Part shown: piece after piece, positions 33,768 through 36,098 of the stretch
How positions within the stretch are numbered: the first letter of the stretch is position 1
Layout: the number at the start of each line of letters is the position of its first letter
Assembly: GCA_964547975.1 (NCBI GenBank)
Contig: CAZJRM010000025.1
Location: 1-36,098 of the forward strand
Length of the DNA: 36,098 nucleotides
Direction: 5' to 3'
From: CAYJPV01 sp964547975
GTDB taxonomy: Bacteria > Acidobacteriota > Vicinamibacteria > Vicinamibacterales > JAKQTR01
Made by a program: the position numbers and the translations under genes
Notes under the pieces: generated by a model
What the model saw: the letters and a program-made list of their open reading frames with translations, nothing else
Databases searched by the model: none
What the model was told of the DNA's origin: nothing

Positions 33768-35207
33768 TCAGGTCAGCAGGAGGGCGAGTGTCGTGATCAC
33801 CGTGGCCGGAAGCGCGCCCAACAGGAGGGCTCCCGGAACAATCGCGCCGTCGAAGAAACGCGAGAGCAACGCCTGTCCCGCGGGATTCGGCGCGTTCGCG
33901 ATGACCGTCAGCCCCCCGCCGGCCACCGCGCCACCGACGACCGCGACCTTGAGCGGTTCCGCCAGGTTCGGCACGAGGGTCGCCAGGTAGGTGATGAGCG
34001 CGTTGTCGTTGAAGGCCGTCAGAGCCGCTGCGCCGATGAAGAGCGGCACGTCCGACAGGCTCGCCAGCAGGGGTTCGATCCACCAGCCCTGCAGCCCGCC
34101 GTGGATCACGAGCCCTCCCAGGAAGAACCCGACGAGCAGCGGAGACTTCAGATCGATCCGGCTCTGATACGGCGCCGTGGCTTTCGCGAATCCGATGAAG
34201 AACAGGAACCCGCCGATGAACAGCACCGGGTAATGCGCATTGACGACGGTCCACGCGATGAACAGCACGTGCGCCAGCGTCACCCAGGCCGGGACGGACT
34301 CCAGCACCACGCCGCCGTCCTGCTCCGGCGGATCGACGTCGGCGCTCGGAGGCATCGTGGCGAGCCGGGCGAACTCGCGCCGGAACGCGGCGAAGTACAG
34401 TGCGGTCGACACGAGAATCGCGATGACGGCGCGCCACCCGAAGTGCGTCAGCATGTACGCGGTGTCCCACTCCCACAATCGCGCGACCATGAGGACCGGC
34501 GGCGCCGCGAAGTGCGTCAGCGTGCCGCCAATCGACACGTTCACGAACAGCAGCCCGAGCGTGGCGTACTTCAGCGTCGTGCCGGGCCGCAGGTCGTAGA
34601 ACTGGCGTCCGAGCAGCAGCGCGCAGATGGTCATCGCGGCGGGTTCGGTGATGAATGACCCGAGCAGCGGTCCGACGGTGAGAATGGTGAACCACCACGC
34701 CGCCGGGGTCCCGCCGCCGAGATTCGCCAGCCGTTTCAGGCCGGATTCCGCCAGGGCGACGATCGGTCGTGATGCCGCCAGCGCCATGATGACGACGACG
34801 AACAGGGGTTCGGTGAAGACAACGCCGTGGTTCAGGTAGGCCTTGGCCGCGGCCCATCCGTGCCAGGCCGATACCGCCGTGATCAGGGCGACGGCCCACA
34901 GCCCGAACACGACCTCGACCTCACCGAAGAAGTGCAGGAACTCGGCCTTCGTGCTCGGCCGTGCCGGCAGGCCGGCGGCCGCCCGCTTCGCATCGTGCTC
35001 GTGCTGGATACGGTGCGCCAGGTGCACGAACTTCGCGGCGCCGAAGGTATGGAGGATGGCGAGGACGAAGATGCCGGTCGCGACGGCGTTGAACGGATCG
35101 ACGCCGAGTCGGTCGGCATACGTGGTCAGCAGGCCGTTCGGGGACGCGGGCGGATAGGCGGCAAGCGGGGTCGGGAAGACCGCGGCGACGGATTCGGCTG
35201 GAGCCAT
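33768..35207 (-). CDS. Putative Na+/H+ antiporter (ion transporter superfamily)
   Basis: 479 residues from ATG 35207 with about 11-12 transmembrane helices and one charged cytoplasmic segment near residues 55-85 (RIQHEHDAKRAAAG). Two inverted-repeat-like re-entrant motifs are seen: GSFITEPAAMTICALLLGR with GGTLTHFAAPPV in the first half, and TAFNDNALITYLATLVPNL with VIANAPNPAG in the second. These match the putative sodium/proton antiporter family related to NhaD/ArsB carriers. Asp/Asn in FNDNA and Glu in ITEPA are likely ion-site residues. It would exchange Na+ for H+ across the inner membrane. It lies 54 bp downstream of the propeller gene and 109 bp upstream of the GT-C gene; the 109-bp gap shows nothing I can name. 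Confidence 0.85.
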   Translation of the reverse strand: MAPAESVAAVFPTPLAAYPPASPNGLLTTYADRLGVDPFNAVATGIFVLAILHTFGAAKFVHLAHRIQHEHDAKRAAAGLPARPSTKAEFLHFFGEVEVVFGLWAVALITAVSAWHGWAAAKAYLNHGVVFTEPLFVVVIMALAASRPIVALAESGLKRLANLGGGTPAAWWFTILTVGPLLGSFITEPAAMTICALLLGRQFYDLRPGTTLKYATLGLLFVNVSIGGTLTHFAAPPVLMVARLWEWDTAYMLTHFGWRAVIAILVSTALYFAAFRREFARLATMPPSADVDPPEQDGGVVLESVPAWVTLAHVLFIAWTVVNAHYPVLFIGGFLFFIGFAKATAPYQSRIDLKSPLLVGFFLGGLVIHGGLQGWWIEPLLASLSDVPLFIGAAALTAFNDNALITYLATLVPNLAEPLKVAVVGGAVAGGGLTVIANAPNPAGQALLSRFFDGAIVPGALLLGALPATVITTLALLLT

Positions 35208-35261
35208 CGGCCCACGATAGCCGACGGCTCCAGCCCGTGCAATCCGATTTCGTGTCGCGGA

Positions 35262-36098
35262 CTAGAACACCTTGTCGAACCAGACGTCTTCGAGGATGTC
35301 CGCCTGTGTCGTGAACGTCTTGCCGCCGACCGTGATGACGATCGTGTAGGCGCCAGGATCCGCGGCCACCGTGCCGCCGAACGTCGGATACGCCGGTTGC
35401 GCCTGCTGCTGGCCACCGAATCCGCCGCCGAATCCGCCACGGCCCTGTTGCGCTGACGCCGGGCCCTGGTACTGGGGCGTCCACCGCATGTTCCACAACA
35501 CCTGGTTGATGCCGGCCTTGTTCGGGCCCTTCGTCTCCGCGACGACGTACGTGCCCTTGAGGACCTTCACCTGCACATCGCCCTGGGCGGGCGACTTCAG
35601 GTAGTAGTTGATCAGCATCCCGTTCGGTTCGCTCTGGCCGTTGAAGTTGGTGGCAGCCGTCACGTTCGCCCGCCGCGTGACCCACTTCACTTTCGATTCC
35701 ACGTCGAACAGGTGCGCGTCGGACGCGAGCACCTTGTCGTTCAGCCCCTGCAGCGCCGAGATGTCCGTGATGAAGATCCCGCGCCCGTGCGTGCCCACGA
35801 TGAGGTCGCGCTCGCGCGGATGGATGAGCAGATCGTGTACCGGCTGCGTTGGCATCCCGGTCTTCATCTCGGCCCACGTCTTGCCGCCGTCGATGCTCAC
35901 GTAGAGCCCGAAGTCCGCGCCGACGAACAGCAGGTTCGGGTTCACGGGATCTTCGCGGATCACGTTGACCGGCTTGCCAGGCAGCCCGGCCGCCAGCGAT
36001 GTCCACGTCTGACCGTAATCCGTCGTCTTGTAGACGTATGCCTTGAAGTCGTCGGCGCGATACCCGTTGAACGTCACGTAGGCCGTGCCGGGCTGGTG
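35262..36098 (-). CDS. BNR/sortilin-type propeller protein, 3' part only
   Basis: 278 residues are visible; the frame is open at the right edge of the window, so the start is not here (a GTG at 36077 is an internal valine in TAYVTFNG). It contains the last two Asp-box repeats (KTTDYGQTW, VSIDGGKTW), the HPRERDLIVGTHGRGIFI end motif of the propeller, a beta-rich region, a Gly/Gln-rich linker (QQGRGGFGGGFGGQQQAQ) and a C-terminal Ig-like strand set ending ILEDVWFDKVF. It is a homologue of the protein at 1145-4519 but shorter after the propeller. Likely secreted, by analogy. Function unknown. Confidence 0.8.
   Translation of the reverse strand, partial: HQPGTAYVTFNGYRADDFKAYVYKTTDYGQTWTSLAAGLPGKPVNVIREDPVNPNLLFVGADFGLYVSIDGGKTWAEMKTGMPTQPVHDLLIHPRERDLIVGTHGRGIFITDISALQGLNDKVLASDAHLFDVESKVKWVTRRANVTAATNFNGQSEPNGMLINYYLKSPAQGDVQVKVLKGTYVVAETKGPNKAGINQVLWNMRWTPQYQGPASAQQGRGGFGGGFGGQQQAQPAYPTFGGTVAADPGAYTIVITVGGKTFTTQADILEDVWFDKVF

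Overview
The window is about 36 kb of GC-rich bacterial DNA that looks like a metagenome or short-read draft assembly from an Acidobacteriota, probably of the Vicinamibacteria type. The best taxonomic evidence is two paralogous secreted proteins with the VWFA-related domain typical of Acidobacteria, together with large secreted BNR/sortilin-type propeller proteins, a BamA-type beta-barrel and very high third-position GC. No rRNA, tRNA, CRISPR array or intact insertion sequence was seen. Lineage is inferred from gene content only.

Layout. (1) 1-1038: the 3' end of an outer-membrane beta-barrel gene on the plus strand, followed by a G-run inverted repeat in the convergent gap. (2) 1145-13059, minus strand: a tightly spaced run of, in transcription order, VWFA-like protein, S9-type secreted peptidase, lidless Hsp70, membrane-anchored HEAT-repeat protein, second VWFA-like protein and BNR/sortilin propeller protein. 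(3) 13112-17428, minus: a 1438-residue secreted protein ending in a thermolysin-type (M4) metallopeptidase domain. (4) 17490-21215, minus: two tandem hybrid histidine kinases that share an almost identical transmitter/receiver module. One copy is broken by a 100-N assembly gap whose two edges are each exact 55-bp repeats of the other copy. (5) 21307-23145, minus: a membrane-anchored HExxH protein with a helix-hairpin-helix motif. (6) 23297-27346, minus: an Uup-type ABC-F ATPase and a NarL/NarX-type two-component system. (7) 27466-31579, plus: a four-gene operon with a GT81-like glucosyl-3-phosphoglycerate synthase, an MpgP-like HAD phosphatase, a GT78-like mannosylglycerate synthase relative and an MscS-type TM-helix membrane protein. 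(8) 31595-36098, minus: a polytopic GT-C-like membrane protein, a putative Na+/H+ antiporter and the 3' end of a second BNR/sortilin propeller protein.

The most coherent system is the operon at 27466-31579. Two different sugar-glycerate glycosyltransferases and a phosphatase suggest synthesis of a glycerate-based compatible solute: glucosylglycerate, mannosylglycerate, or a mannosylglucosylglycerate-like disaccharide. The co-transcribed small membrane protein and the nearby antiporter fit an osmotic or salt-stress role. A NarX/NarL-type pair is transcribed divergently from it and could be its regulator, but that is only positional.

The minus-strand half is dominated by exported proteins (four with clear signal peptides and peptidase or propeller domains) plus an Hsp70/HEAT pair of unknown role. 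The duplicated kinase module is the clearest sign of recent DNA rearrangement and also marks a place where the assembly is wrong in length.
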